From assembly GCF_001570605.1 (NCBI RefSeq), contig NZ_BBXG01000001.1, positions 434,001-498,000 of the forward strand: a stretch of 64,000 nucleotides of DNA, in the 5' to 3' direction. Positions 34,712 through 42,046 of the stretch are shown piece after piece. The translations under genes and the position numbers were made by a program. Numbering within the stretch: the stretch's first letter is position 1; each line of letters starts with the position of its first letter. The DNA comes from Herbidospora cretacea (GTDB taxonomy: Bacteria > Actinomycetota > Actinomycetes > Streptosporangiales > Streptosporangiaceae). The notes under the pieces were generated by a model. That model saw only the letters and a program-made list of their open reading frames with translations, did no database searches and was not told the origin of the DNA.

Positions 34712-35380
34712 ATGGACCGATCCCCGCGCGAGCGCGCCTTCACCGCGATCTACGACCGGCAGGTCCGGGGGGTCGCCGCCTGCCGCTGCGGCCAGGTGGA
34801 CGTCGAGGACCTCCACGAGAACCTGATCGCCGCCTACCACGACCACGCCCCCTGGGCGCCGTGGGCGGACCATGTGGGCTGCGTGCCGCTCGGGGGCCCT
34901 TCGGACGAGCAGGTCCGCCGCCTGCTGGACCGGGTGGCGGCCGGGCTGCCGTCCCGGGACCGGCGTCTCTACGACCTGGTCTTCCGCCGGGGCGCCGACT
35001 GCCGCGAGGTTGCCGAGACCTGCTGCGTGGACCTGCCGAGGGCGGGGTCGATGCTGCGCGACCTGCGCCGGGCGGTGACGGGCGGCTTCCGGCTCCTGGT
35101 GCTGGCCAGGGAGGCGCCCGAATGCCTGGTCAGGGCCGGAACGGCCGTCGAACGGCACGTGCGGGCCTGCCACGAGTGCGAGAAGAGGGCCGAGGAGGCG
35201 CTGCGGCCCTACCTTCCGGCGCTGGTGCCGGTGCTCCTGCCGGGGATGCGTGAGGAGATGCTCGCCAGGATCGCCCGGCCCGCCCGCGGACTCCGGCCGG
35301 TCTGGCAGCAGGCGGGCGCGGTCGTGCTGGTGGTGGCGGCGCTGGTGCTGCTGGCGGCATGGGCGGGGGCGGCGGTGTGA
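34712..35380 (+). CDS. Sigma-region-4-like protein fused to anti-sigma zinc motif and membrane anchor
   Basis: A 222-residue protein. The central segment LPSRDRRLYDLVFRRGADCREVAETC (80-104) resembles sigma-70 region 4 of ECF factors. It is followed by His149-x3-Cys153-x2-Cys156 (HVRACHEC), the zinc signature of ZAS anti-sigma factors, and a single membrane helix at 202-219. An N-terminal sigma region 2 is not obvious. It may be a membrane-tethered sigma/anti-sigma fusion or a degenerate sigma factor turned regulator. It is monocistronic. Confidence 0.6.
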   Translation: MDRSPRERAFTAIYDRQVRGVAACRCGQVDVEDLHENLIAAYHDHAPWAPWADHVGCVPLGGPSDEQVRRLLDRVAAGLPSRDRRLYDLVFRRGADCREVAETCCVDLPRAGSMLRDLRRAVTGGFRLLVLAREAPECLVRAGTAVERHVRACHECEKRAEEALRPYLPALVPVLLPGMREEMLARIARPARGLRPVWQQAGAVVLVVAALVLLAAWAGAAV

Positions 35381-35443
35381 CGACCGCGCCGGACCGGGTC
35401 CCCCTGTTGGCCGCCCTGTCGACTCCTGATCGCCGCGCGGCCC

Positions 35444-36280
35444 TCAGCCGCCGATCCGGTCGGCGTGGTCGCGGGCGAACTCCGGGAAGGTGCGGCCCGG
35501 CCGGCCCGTCACCTCGGTGAACGTCGGGGTGGTGTAGTCGCCCCAGCCCGCGTCGTAGGCCCGCAGGTACTCCGTCGTGACGGCGGCGTCCCACTCCTTC
35601 ATCCCGGCGTTCAGCAGCACGGGGTAGGCGTCGTCGGGGCGCACCGGCTGGAAGGCGAGTCTGCCGCCGGCCACCTCGGACAGGGTGCCGGTCACGTCGC
35701 GCAGCCGGACCGACTCCGGGCCGGTGATCGTGTAGGTCTGCCCGTGGTGCGGCGCGGGGTCGCGGAGCACGGCGGCGGCGAAGTCGGCGATGTCCCGCAC
35801 GTCGATCATGCCGACGCGGCCCTCGCCGGGAGCGCCGTAGAAGGTGCCGCCGCTGACCGAGCCGAGGACGTTCTGCATGAAGTAGGCCGGGCGGACGACG
35901 GTCCAGCCGAGGCCGGAGGCGGCGAGTTCGAGGTCCGACAGGGCGTGCAGCCGTCCGTTGCGGGTCGGGGCGTCGTGGCCGGCGCCGATGGCCGACATGC
36001 GGACGACGTGGCGCACCCCCGCCTGCCGGGCGGCCCAGACCGCGTTGCTGCTGGCGTGGGTGGCGTCGGGGCCCATGGCGGTGAGCAGCCAGACCTTGTC
36101 GACGCCCTTGAACGCCTGGTCGAGCGTCTCGGGGTGGTGCAGGTCGCCGACCGCCACCTCGACGCCCGCGGGCGCCTTGGCCCGGTCGCGCACCAGCACC
36201 CGCAGATCCTCGGTGCCCCGAAGCGAGTTCAGCACCTCCCTGGAGACGGTGCCGTTGGCTCCGGTGATGAGAATGGTCAT
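35444..36280 (-). CDS. NmrA-like NAD(P)-binding oxidoreductase/sensor
   Basis: A 278-residue atypical SDR. It has the Rossmann motif MTILITGANGTVSREVLNSL, DKVWLLTAMGPDATHASSNAVWAARQAGVRHVVRMSA and the TVVRPAYFMQNVL segment, as in NAD(P)H-dependent quinone oxidoreductase 2 and NmrA proteins. It may reduce quinones or only sense redox state. Start at ATG 36280 with AAAGGGGA upstream. It is divergent from a MarR gene across an operator-like region, the usual layout of a MarR-controlled stress oxidoreductase. Confidence 0.87.
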   Translation of the reverse strand: MTILITGANGTVSREVLNSLRGTEDLRVLVRDRAKAPAGVEVAVGDLHHPETLDQAFKGVDKVWLLTAMGPDATHASSNAVWAARQAGVRHVVRMSAIGAGHDAPTRNGRLHALSDLELAASGLGWTVVRPAYFMQNVLGSVSGGTFYGAPGEGRVGMIDVRDIADFAAAVLRDPAPHHGQTYTITGPESVRLRDVTGTLSEVAGGRLAFQPVRPDDAYPVLLNAGMKEWDAAVTTEYLRAYDAGWGDYTTPTFTEVTGRPGRTFPEFARDHADRIGG

Positions 36281-36333
36281 CGCGATGTCCCCTTTTCCGG
36301 TGATCGTGTACGCCCCGACGATATAGTAAGAAA

Positions 36334-36359
36334 TAGTGACAGTCAAAATTAGTGACTAA
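36334..36359. promoter_or_regulatory. Candidate MarR operator in the NmrA/MarR divergent promoter
   Basis: Two overlapping palindromes in an AT-rich patch: TGAC-A-GTCA (36337-36345) and TTAGT-G-ACTAA (36349-36359), with a repeated half-site TAGTGAC (36334-36340 and 36350-36356). The spacing and position between two divergent starts fit a MarR-family operator. Confidence 0.5.
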
Positions 36360-36372
36360 ATGGAGGTCGGCC

Positions 36373-36825
36373 ATGCGACGGAGCGAGCGCAAGCGGGAGC
36401 GGCCCGACCTGGGGATCCTGTCCGGCCGCACGCTGTTCAGCCTGCAGAAGGAGCTGTTCACGCGCCTGTCGGAGCTGGGCCACGCCGACGTCAGGCCCCG
36501 GCACGGCGCGGTGCTGGCCTACCTCGACGCCGAGGGCAGCCGGGCCTCCGACCTGGCCGCCCAGTCGGGCCAGCACAAACAGGTGATCGGCACCCTGGTC
36601 GACGAACTGGTCGCCCTCGGGTACGTCGAACGCCGCCCCGACCCGGCCGACCGCCGGGCCAAACTCGTGGTGCCCACCGAGCGGGGCCTCGACCACATGG
36701 AGAAGTCGGACGCCGTCCTCGTGGAGATGGAGGCCGAGCACGCGCGCGCGGTCGGCGAGGAGGCGTACGCGGAGTTCAAGCGGGTCTTCCAGCTGGTCGC
36801 CGAACGGTCCGCCGGACCGGCCTGA
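36373..36825 (+). CDS. MarR family transcriptional regulator
   Basis: A 150-residue winged-helix regulator. The dimerisation helix is SLQKELFTRLSEL, the HTH is SRASDLAAQSGQHKQVIGTLVDELVALGYVERRPDPADRRAKLVVPTERG (wing DPADRRA). The ATG at 36373 has GGAGG 6-7 nt upstream. It most likely represses itself and the divergent NmrA-like gene. No redox Cys is visible in the HTH region, so a small-molecule ligand is more likely than thiol oxidation. Confidence 0.92.
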   Translation: MRRSERKRERPDLGILSGRTLFSLQKELFTRLSELGHADVRPRHGAVLAYLDAEGSRASDLAAQSGQHKQVIGTLVDELVALGYVERRPDPADRRAKLVVPTERGLDHMEKSDAVLVEMEAEHARAVGEEAYAEFKRVFQLVAERSAGPA

Positions 36826-36832
36826 GCCCTGG

Positions 36833-37399
36833 TCAGACGTCGAGTTCGAGCCGCGACAGCGGCTCGACCAGCTCCTCCTCCTCGTACGCCAGGTGCGACA
36901 GCAGCGCCTCCGACAGCGCCGTGACCTGACCACGCACGACGTCGAGCCCCGATGGCTCGGTCACCATCGCCACCAGCGCCGCGTCGAGCCCGGTCAGCAG
37001 GCCGGCGATGACCTCGTGCTCGGCCTCCAGCCGCTCGATCACCGGCGCCAGCGACTCCTGCGCCGCCACCAGCCCGGGGAACATGTGGGCGTCCTCGATC
37101 GAGTGGTGGACGGTCAGCACGCGGCAGTACGACGCGCAGAAACTCCCCAGCGTCCAGTAGTTCTGCCGCATGGTCAGCTCGTTGATCAGCGACCGCACCG
37201 CCCCCGCCTCGGCCCGCCCCTCGGCGACCTGCTCCACGGCCTCGACGATGCGGGCCAGCTCCTGCCGCAGATGATCGTGGATGAGGACGAGCCGGTGGCC
37301 GATCTGCCGCTGCCGGGGCGAGAGCGCGGCCAGATCCCGCTTGGGCGACCGGGGCCGGGACGCGTCGTCGATGACGGTGGCCGTCGTGGGGGGCTTCAT
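36833..37399 (-). CDS. Hemerythrin (HHE) domain protein
   Basis: A 188-residue four-helix-bundle protein with the di-iron ligands of HHE domains: LVLIHDHLRQEL, TVHHSIEDAHMFPGL, EAEHEVIAGLL and LLSHLAYEEEELVEPL. These bind oxygen, nitric oxide or iron. The N-terminus (about 30 residues) is disordered. Start at ATG 37399; a TTG at 37447 would extend it but has no ribosome site. The gene converges with the MarR gene, with 7 bp between stops. Confidence 0.88.
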   Translation of the reverse strand: MKPPTTATVIDDASRPRSPKRDLAALSPRQRQIGHRLVLIHDHLRQELARIVEAVEQVAEGRAEAGAVRSLINELTMRQNYWTLGSFCASYCRVLTVHHSIEDAHMFPGLVAAQESLAPVIERLEAEHEVIAGLLTGLDAALVAMVTEPSGLDVVRGQVTALSEALLSHLAYEEEELVEPLSRLELDV

Positions 37400-37463
37400 C
37401 GGTTCAGGACTCTCCCGGCGCGGATAATTGGGGTCCAACGCTACCAAGAGAGCAGGTCAGGTC

Positions 37464-37763
37464 ATGTCGGTGCTCGTCGCGTTCAGCGTCACCCCCATCG
37501 GCGCGGGCGAGGAGGTGGGGGAGTACGTCGCCGAGGCCGTCCGCGTGGTCCGCGCCTCCGGCCTCCCGAACCGCACCGACTCGATGTTCACCACGATCGA
37601 GGGCGAGACCTGGGACCAGGTGATGGCGGTCGTGCAGGCGGCGGTGGCCGCCGTCGAGGCTCGCTGCGACCGCGTGAGCCTGGTCCTGAAGGCCGACATC
37701 CGCACGGGCGAGCCGGGCAGGATGACGGAGAAGGTGGCGTCCGTCGAACGCCACCTGTCCTGA
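37464..37763 (+). CDS. MTH1187/YkoF-type thiamine-binding protein
   Basis: A 99-residue ferredoxin-fold protein of the DUF77/thiamine-binding family: [35 protein letters not shown], then [21 protein letters not shown] and [16 protein letters not shown]. Family members bind thiamine or the hydroxymethylpyrimidine moiety as oligomers. No thiamine operon is nearby. The gene begins 64 bp from the divergent hemerythrin start. Confidence 0.88.
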   Translation: MSVLVAFSVTPIGAGEEVGEYVAEAVRVVRASGLPNRTDSMFTTIEGETWDQVMAVVQAAVAAVEARCDRVSLVLKADIRTGEPGRMTEKVASVERHLS

Positions 37764-37773
37764 CCGCCTGGGA

Positions 37774-38895
37774 CTATCCCTCGATGGTCCGGCGAAGTGC
37801 TCTCCAGGTGGCCAGTTCCCTGTTCTGGGCGATGGCGAACAGCAGGCGTCCTTCCGTGGCGACGTCGAGAGGAGAGACCGCGTTGCGTTCGAGGCCGGCC
37901 GCGTAAGCTCGTCGGATTCGCACCAGCGACTCACCTTCCGGCGGCTGCTTGAAAACGCCGACGAATATCGAGCGCCCGCTCGATCCCAGAGATGACCACT
38001 CGCCGCGGATGGGAACTCCGGCGAGGAAATGATTCTCGGGGAGAGGCTCCGGCGCGGACCAGAACAGGGGATCGTCGCGATACTCCCGCAAGGTCACCTC
38101 AGTCAGGTTCCTGGCCACGTCCTCCCACTCGCGATCGAGCACCGCCGGCTCGGGAGGAAGGATGACGTCCGGGGGCTCTGCCACCAGGCGCTCGCTGTAG
38201 GCGGGTTGATGGTCCTGGCGATCCTCGGGAACGGGCTCCACATCCTTGTCGGGATCCGTGTGAAACAGACTGACAATGGTCTTGTCTTCGAGTATCGACG
38301 CCCAGCTCAGTGCGAGGGGACACCCTTCGTATTCACTGGATGACGTCCATGCGTGTAATTTCTTCAGGAATTTCCGCTTGTCTTGGGTGATGCGTTCCGA
38401 ACCGTTCCGTCGGCCTTTCGCCTCACCGACCAGGAGGCGGCCGTCCGGCAGGTTGATCAATAGGTCCGGCCTGGAGTTCCCGCCGCTCGGACCTTTCGGG
38501 GTCGTGGCCGGCATCAGGTCGAAATGCTGCACCTGGAACGGTTCGAGCCGCTCTTGGATGATCAGGCTTTCCAGGCTCGCCGTCAGCAGCCCGAGACCCG
38601 CACTCGTGATGACGAACGACTTGATGTGCAGGGACGAGCAGTCGAACGCCCTGCTTCTGCGCAAGGAGTGAACGCCGCCTGTTTCGGTGTTGTCAAGCGC
38701 GGTGGCCAGCAATTGGGATTCGAGCATCAGCGAGAAAAAGGATCCGCTTATGCTCCCGGCATGGGAGGCGCGCCCGTTGACCACCACGACCCGGGCCAGG
38801 CTGATCGCCAGATCCAATTTCTCGCCTGGCCTGATCGGATCACGCGGGCCCAGGGTGGGGGTCCATTCATGCCTGACGAACGTGACGATTCCCAT
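37774..38895 (-). CDS. Unknown protein with PD-(D/E)xK nuclease-like motif
   Basis: A 373-residue protein of no recognised family. Residues about 140-165 read RPDLLINLPDGRLLVGEAKGRR, which matches the PD...(D/E)xK core of restriction-type nucleases (PD, then E-A-K), followed by ERITQDKRKFLKKL. The rest includes an acidic Pro-rich linker (DTDPDKDVEPVPEDRQDH). Base composition is visibly less GC-rich and codon use less extreme than in neighbours, suggesting recent acquisition. It may be an orphan nuclease or a nuclease-fold DNA-binding protein. There is no methylase or helicase partner next to it. Confidence 0.6.
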   Translation of the reverse strand: MGIVTFVRHEWTPTLGPRDPIRPGEKLDLAISLARVVVVNGRASHAGSISGSFFSLMLESQLLATALDNTETGGVHSLRRSRAFDCSSLHIKSFVITSAGLGLLTASLESLIIQERLEPFQVQHFDLMPATTPKGPSGGNSRPDLLINLPDGRLLVGEAKGRRNGSERITQDKRKFLKKLHAWTSSSEYEGCPLALSWASILEDKTIVSLFHTDPDKDVEPVPEDRQDHQPAYSERLVAEPPDVILPPEPAVLDREWEDVARNLTEVTLREYRDDPLFWSAPEPLPENHFLAGVPIRGEWSSLGSSGRSIFVGVFKQPPEGESLVRIRRAYAAGLERNAVSPLDVATEGRLLFAIAQNRELATWRALRRTIEG

Positions 38896-38956
38896 GCCGG
38901 GGATGATAGTGCCAGGTCATGACGCTCCAACGGAGGAAAAGTGTTCTCCACCGGCG

Positions 38957-39898
38957 TCAGGCCGAGACCATCTTCACCACGTCGAGGGCGCAGCCCCAGC
39001 TCATGCTGACCCCCACGCCGCCGTGCCCGTAGTTGTGGATCAGCCGGCCCTGGTCCACCTGCTGCTCCTCCAGCCGGATCGACGGGCGCCCCGGACGCAG
39101 CCCCACGTCCACCTTGATCACGCGGGCGTCGGCCAGGCGCGGCTCGATCTCGGCGCAGCGCTTGACGATGTCGGCCGTCTGCCGGTCGTCCGGCTCCAGG
39201 TTCCAGTCGCCCCGGCGCGCGTTGCCGCCCAGGACCACGCGGTCGCCGTGCGGGAAGAAGCCGGTCCAGTCGTCGTCGGGGCCGACCTCGTAGAAGAACT
39301 CGGTCAGGCCGGGGTTCTCCACGACCACGTGCTGGCCGCGCACGGGGGTCACCGAGTCGTCGCAGGCCAGGGTCCCGCCGGCCACGCCGGCGCAGTTGAT
39401 CACCACGGGGGCGGCCGAGGTCGGCTGTTCGAGGGAGGCCACGGTGCACACCTCGATGTCGCCGCCCGACTTGCACAGCCGGTCGACCAGGTAGTCGAGG
39501 TAACAGGGCATGTCCGCGACGGGGCTGGTCATCCAGAAGCCCGCCGGATATCCGGCCAGCTCCTCGGGGGAGCACTCGGCGAAGCCGGGCAGGCCGGGGG
39601 CCCAGTCGGGGGGCTGCGGTCCGCGCCGGGAGACCATGCGGCCACGGGCGGCGGTGACGCCCGTGTGCGGGCGGGTCGCCAGCTCGTCGAAGATCTCCAG
39701 GCTGACCTGCCGCCACCGCACCGCGTCCTCGTGGGGCTCCGCCGTGACGGGGCCGCCGAGGAGGGCGCCCGCGACGGCCGAGGTGGTCCGGCGGGGGACC
39801 TCGGCGGTCCAGACGACGGTCCGGAGACCGGCCTCGTTCAGGGCGATCGCCGTTGTGAGGCCGACGACGCCTCCACCCACCACCACGACATCGGTCAT
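38957..39898 (-). CDS. D-amino-acid oxidase
   Basis: A 313-residue FAD enzyme that deaminates D-amino acids to keto acids with hydrogen peroxide release. It has VVVVGGGVVGLTTAIALNEAG (FAD ADP-binding), VINCAGVAGG, PVRGQHVVVENPGL, the active-site region DVGLRPGRPSIRLE (substrate-carboxylate Arg), and IHNYGHGGVGVSMSWGCA near the C-terminus. The ATG at 39898 has AAGGGGG upstream. It forms its own transcription unit, separated from the small upstream gene by a strong hairpin. Confidence 0.93.
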   Translation of the reverse strand: MTDVVVVGGGVVGLTTAIALNEAGLRTVVWTAEVPRRTTSAVAGALLGGPVTAEPHEDAVRWRQVSLEIFDELATRPHTGVTAARGRMVSRRGPQPPDWAPGLPGFAECSPEELAGYPAGFWMTSPVADMPCYLDYLVDRLCKSGGDIEVCTVASLEQPTSAAPVVINCAGVAGGTLACDDSVTPVRGQHVVVENPGLTEFFYEVGPDDDWTGFFPHGDRVVLGGNARRGDWNLEPDDRQTADIVKRCAEIEPRLADARVIKVDVGLRPGRPSIRLEEQQVDQGRLIHNYGHGGVGVSMSWGCALDVVKMVSA

Positions 39899-39961
39899 CT
39901 GGAAAACCCCCTTGAGAGCGGATGGATCGGGCACTTCCCGTAAAAAGGCCCCGCATGCACG

Positions 39962-39992
39962 AGTCCCGCCCCTCACGTCGAGGGGCGGGACT
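39962..39992 (-). terminator. Perfect 13-bp hairpin between the small gene and D-amino-acid oxidase
   Basis: agtcccgcccctc (39962-39974) and gaggggcgggact (39980-39992) form an unbroken 13-bp GC-rich stem with a 5-nt loop. It lies 10 nt past the stop of the 35-residue gene, as a terminator would. A T run occurs later, at about 39939-39943. Confidence 0.75.
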
Positions 39993-40002
39993 GTGGTGCC
40001 TT

Positions 40003-40110
40003 TCAGTGATCGGCCGGGGCGGCCAGCCGATCGGCTTCCCAGTGGAGGGCCTCCACGAGGACGAGCTCCAAACGGAGATCCTCGTCCAGGAGGTTGTCCA
40101 GGACTTCCAT
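40003..40110 (-). CDS. 35-residue acidic small protein
   Basis: ATG at 40110, stop TGA at 40003-40005, with GGGAGG about 6 nt upstream of the start. The peptide begins MEVLDNLLDEDLRLELVLVE and ends LAAPADH. It is strongly acidic, Leu-rich and likely one amphipathic helix with a single Trp and no Cys. A perfect hairpin 10 nt after the stop and the lack of any other gene in this gap support a real, independently transcribed gene. The function is unknown. It could be a small regulatory or signalling peptide, or a RiPP-like leader without obvious modification enzymes nearby. Confidence 0.6.
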   Translation of the reverse strand: MEVLDNLLDEDLRLELVLVEALHWEADRLAAPADH

Positions 40111-40200
40111 TCGGGCCTCCCTTGCCAGACAGGACGCCTCAGGTGTCACTGAGGTTCACCCGCGTTGAACCTTCGTTATCCGCCCCGCGTATCCCCGAGC

Positions 40201-40671
40201 GTGCTGACTGTTTCGCGCCATGCCGCCCTTGCCGTCGCCGCCCTGGCCGTCGTGTCGCTGTCCGCCTGTTCGGGTGGCGACTCGCCCGCGGGGGTGGCCT
40301 ACCAGGAATCCGACCCGCTTCCGGCCGCGGCCGCCAAGGTGGACGCGGGGCCCGCGCCGACCGTCGAGGAGCTCGCCGAGAAGGTCGGGTGCAAAGTGAA
40401 GATCCAGGTCGACGCCGAGGACCTCCGGACCGGGGCCTGCTCGACCAAGGCCGGGGAGTTCTTCGTCAACACCTTCGCCACCGAGAAGGGCAAGGACGCC
40501 TGGATGGACCAGGCGCCCGAGTACAACCCGCATCTCGTGGGGCGGCTCTGGACCGTGCTCGGGACCCGGGAGACGCTCGACAAGCTGCGGCCCGACCTGG
40601 GCGGGGACCTGCATCTCAGCGACCACCGGGTGACGCCGAAGGCGGTGCCGTCGTCCCCGGCCGCGTACTGA
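40201..40671 (+). CDS. Secreted lipoprotein of unknown function
   Basis: About 156 residues from the GTG at 40201: a short basic start, hydrophobic h-region (ALAVAALAVVSLSAC) and lipobox LSAC, so the mature protein begins with a lipid-modified Cys on the outer face of the membrane. The mature part is acidic with three further Cys (KVGCKVKI, RTGACSTK) and no recognised domain. Its promoter region is divergent from the 35-residue gene. Start codon choice is uncertain because no clear Shine-Dalgarno is seen. Confidence 0.72.
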   Translation: MLTVSRHAALAVAALAVVSLSACSGGDSPAGVAYQESDPLPAAAAKVDAGPAPTVEELAEKVGCKVKIQVDAEDLRTGACSTKAGEFFVNTFATEKGKDAWMDQAPEYNPHLVGRLWTVLGTRETLDKLRPDLGGDLHLSDHRVTPKAVPSSPAAY

Positions 40672-40697
40672 AATGATCTTGTGATTGAGTTCGGTGC

Positions 40698-41420
40698 GTG
40701 GCATTCCTCGTCCTTGCCCTGGTGGGGGTCGCGACGGGGATCGTGAGCACCGTCGTCTCGCTCGCGTCGATCGTCTCCTACCCGGCCCTGCTCGCCTTCG
40801 GGCTGCCGCCGCTGGCCGCCAACGTCACCAACACCGTCGCGCTCACCTTCACCGGGCTCGGGTCGGCGGTCGCGTCGCGGCCGGAGCTCAAGGGGCAGGC
40901 GCCGCTGGTGTGGCGGCTGCTGACCGCGACGGCGCTCGGCGGCGCGACCGGGGCCGCGCTGCTGCTGCTCACGCCGCCGCGCGCGTTCGAACTGGTCGCG
41001 CCCGTGCTGGTCGCGGGCGCGTCGCTGCTGCTGCTCCGGGCGCCCAGGTCCGCGGCCCTCCACGGGGCGAGCCTCTATGCGGGCGTGTACGCCGTCGCGA
41101 TCTACACCGGCTATTTCGGGGCGGCCGGCGGGGTGATCATGTTCGCCATCCTGGCGGCGGCGCTCGACCAGAGCCCGGCCCACGTCAACGCGGTGAAGAA
41201 CGTCATCGCCATGGGGTCCAACGGCGTCGCGGCCGTCGGGTTCGTCCTCTTCGGGCCGGTGCGGTGGGACGTGGTCGTGCCGCTGGCCCTCGGGATGATC
41301 GTCGGCGGCTGGATCGGGCCCTTCATCGCCCGGCGGCTGCCGGGCCAGTCGCTGCGGATCCTGACCGCCGTGGCCGGGCTGGCCGTGGCGGTCAAGCTCG
41401 CCCTCGACACCTACACCTAA
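40698..41420 (+). CDS. TauE/SafE-family membrane permease
   Basis: A 240-residue integral membrane protein with about eight hydrophobic segments in two related halves. N-terminal GVATGIVSTVVSLASIVSYPALLAFGLPPLAANVTNTVALTF and central TGYFGAAGGVIMFAILAAALDQSPAHVNAVKNVIAMGSN are hallmark repeats of the TauE/SafE (DUF81) family, which export sulfite, sulfonates or other small organic anions. GTG start. The substrate is not inferable from neighbours. Its end overlaps the convergent response-regulator gene by 4 bp. Confidence 0.9.
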   Translation: MAFLVLALVGVATGIVSTVVSLASIVSYPALLAFGLPPLAANVTNTVALTFTGLGSAVASRPELKGQAPLVWRLLTATALGGATGAALLLLTPPRAFELVAPVLVAGASLLLLRAPRSAALHGASLYAGVYAVAIYTGYFGAAGGVIMFAILAAALDQSPAHVNAVKNVIAMGSNGVAAVGFVLFGPVRWDVVVPLALGMIVGGWIGPFIARRLPGQSLRILTAVAGLAVAVKLALDTYT

Positions 41421-42046
41421 CGGCCCAAACCGGCTTCGCGGGCCTGGACGATCGCCTGGGCGCGGTCGGCGACCTGGAGCTTGGCGAACACGTTCGACAC
41501 GTTGTTGCGGACCGTCTTCGGGGCCAGGCAGAGGCGCTCGGCGATCTGCCGGTTCGACAGGCCCGCCGCGATCAGCTCCAGGACCTCCCGCTCGCGCGCG
41601 GTGAGCTGGGGGAACGGCTCCGCCGGGAGGCGGGCGAAGAACCGGGTCACCCGGGAGGCCAGCGCCGGGCCGAAGATCACCTCACCGCCCGCGACGGCTT
41701 TGACCGCGCGCAGGATCTCGGTCTGGTCGGCGCCCTTGACCAGGTAGCCGCGGGCCCCGGCCCGCATCGCCGAGAAGACGCTCTCGTCGTCGTCGTGCAT
41801 GGTCAGCACCAGCACGCCGGCCTGGGGGAGCTCGGCCACGATCCGCTGGGTCGCGGTCACGCCGTCCATGACGGGCATCTGGAGGTCCATCACGACGACG
41901 TCCGGGCGCAGGTCGAGAGCTTTGGCGACCGCCTCGCCGCCGTCGGCGGCGGTGCCGACCACGTCGACCTCGCCGGTGGAGGCCAGCAGCATGCGCAGCC
42001 CGTCGCGGTAGACGGGGTGGTCGTCGGCGATCAGCACCCGGGTCAC
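41417..42046 (-). CDS. NarL/LuxR-type response regulator
   Basis: A 209-residue two-component response regulator. The receiver domain has the acidic pair Asp8/Asp9 (VLIADDHPVYRDGL), phospho-acceptor Asp54 (VVMDLQMPVMDG) and the conserved Lys (YLVKGA). The LuxR HTH is LTAREREVLELIAAGLSNRQIAERLCLAPKTVRNNVSNVFAKL. GTG start overlaps the kinase stop (GTGA). It should be phosphorylated by the upstream kinase and bind DNA as a dimer. Confidence 0.95.
   Translation of the reverse strand: MTRVLIADDHPVYRDGLRMLLASTGEVDVVGTAADGGEAVAKALDLRPDVVVMDLQMPVMDGVTATQRIVAELPQAGVLVLTMHDDDESVFSAMRAGARGYLVKGADQTEILRAVKAVAGGEVIFGPALASRVTRFFARLPAEPFPQLTAREREVLELIAAGLSNRQIAERLCLAPKTVRNNVSNVFAKLQVADRAQAIVQAREAGLGR

Noticed and set aside
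39922-40152. A 76-residue plus-strand frame between D-amino-acid oxidase and the lipoprotein gene
   Set aside because: It runs through a perfect hairpin and opposes the 35-residue gene, has no ribosome site and no recognisable sequence.
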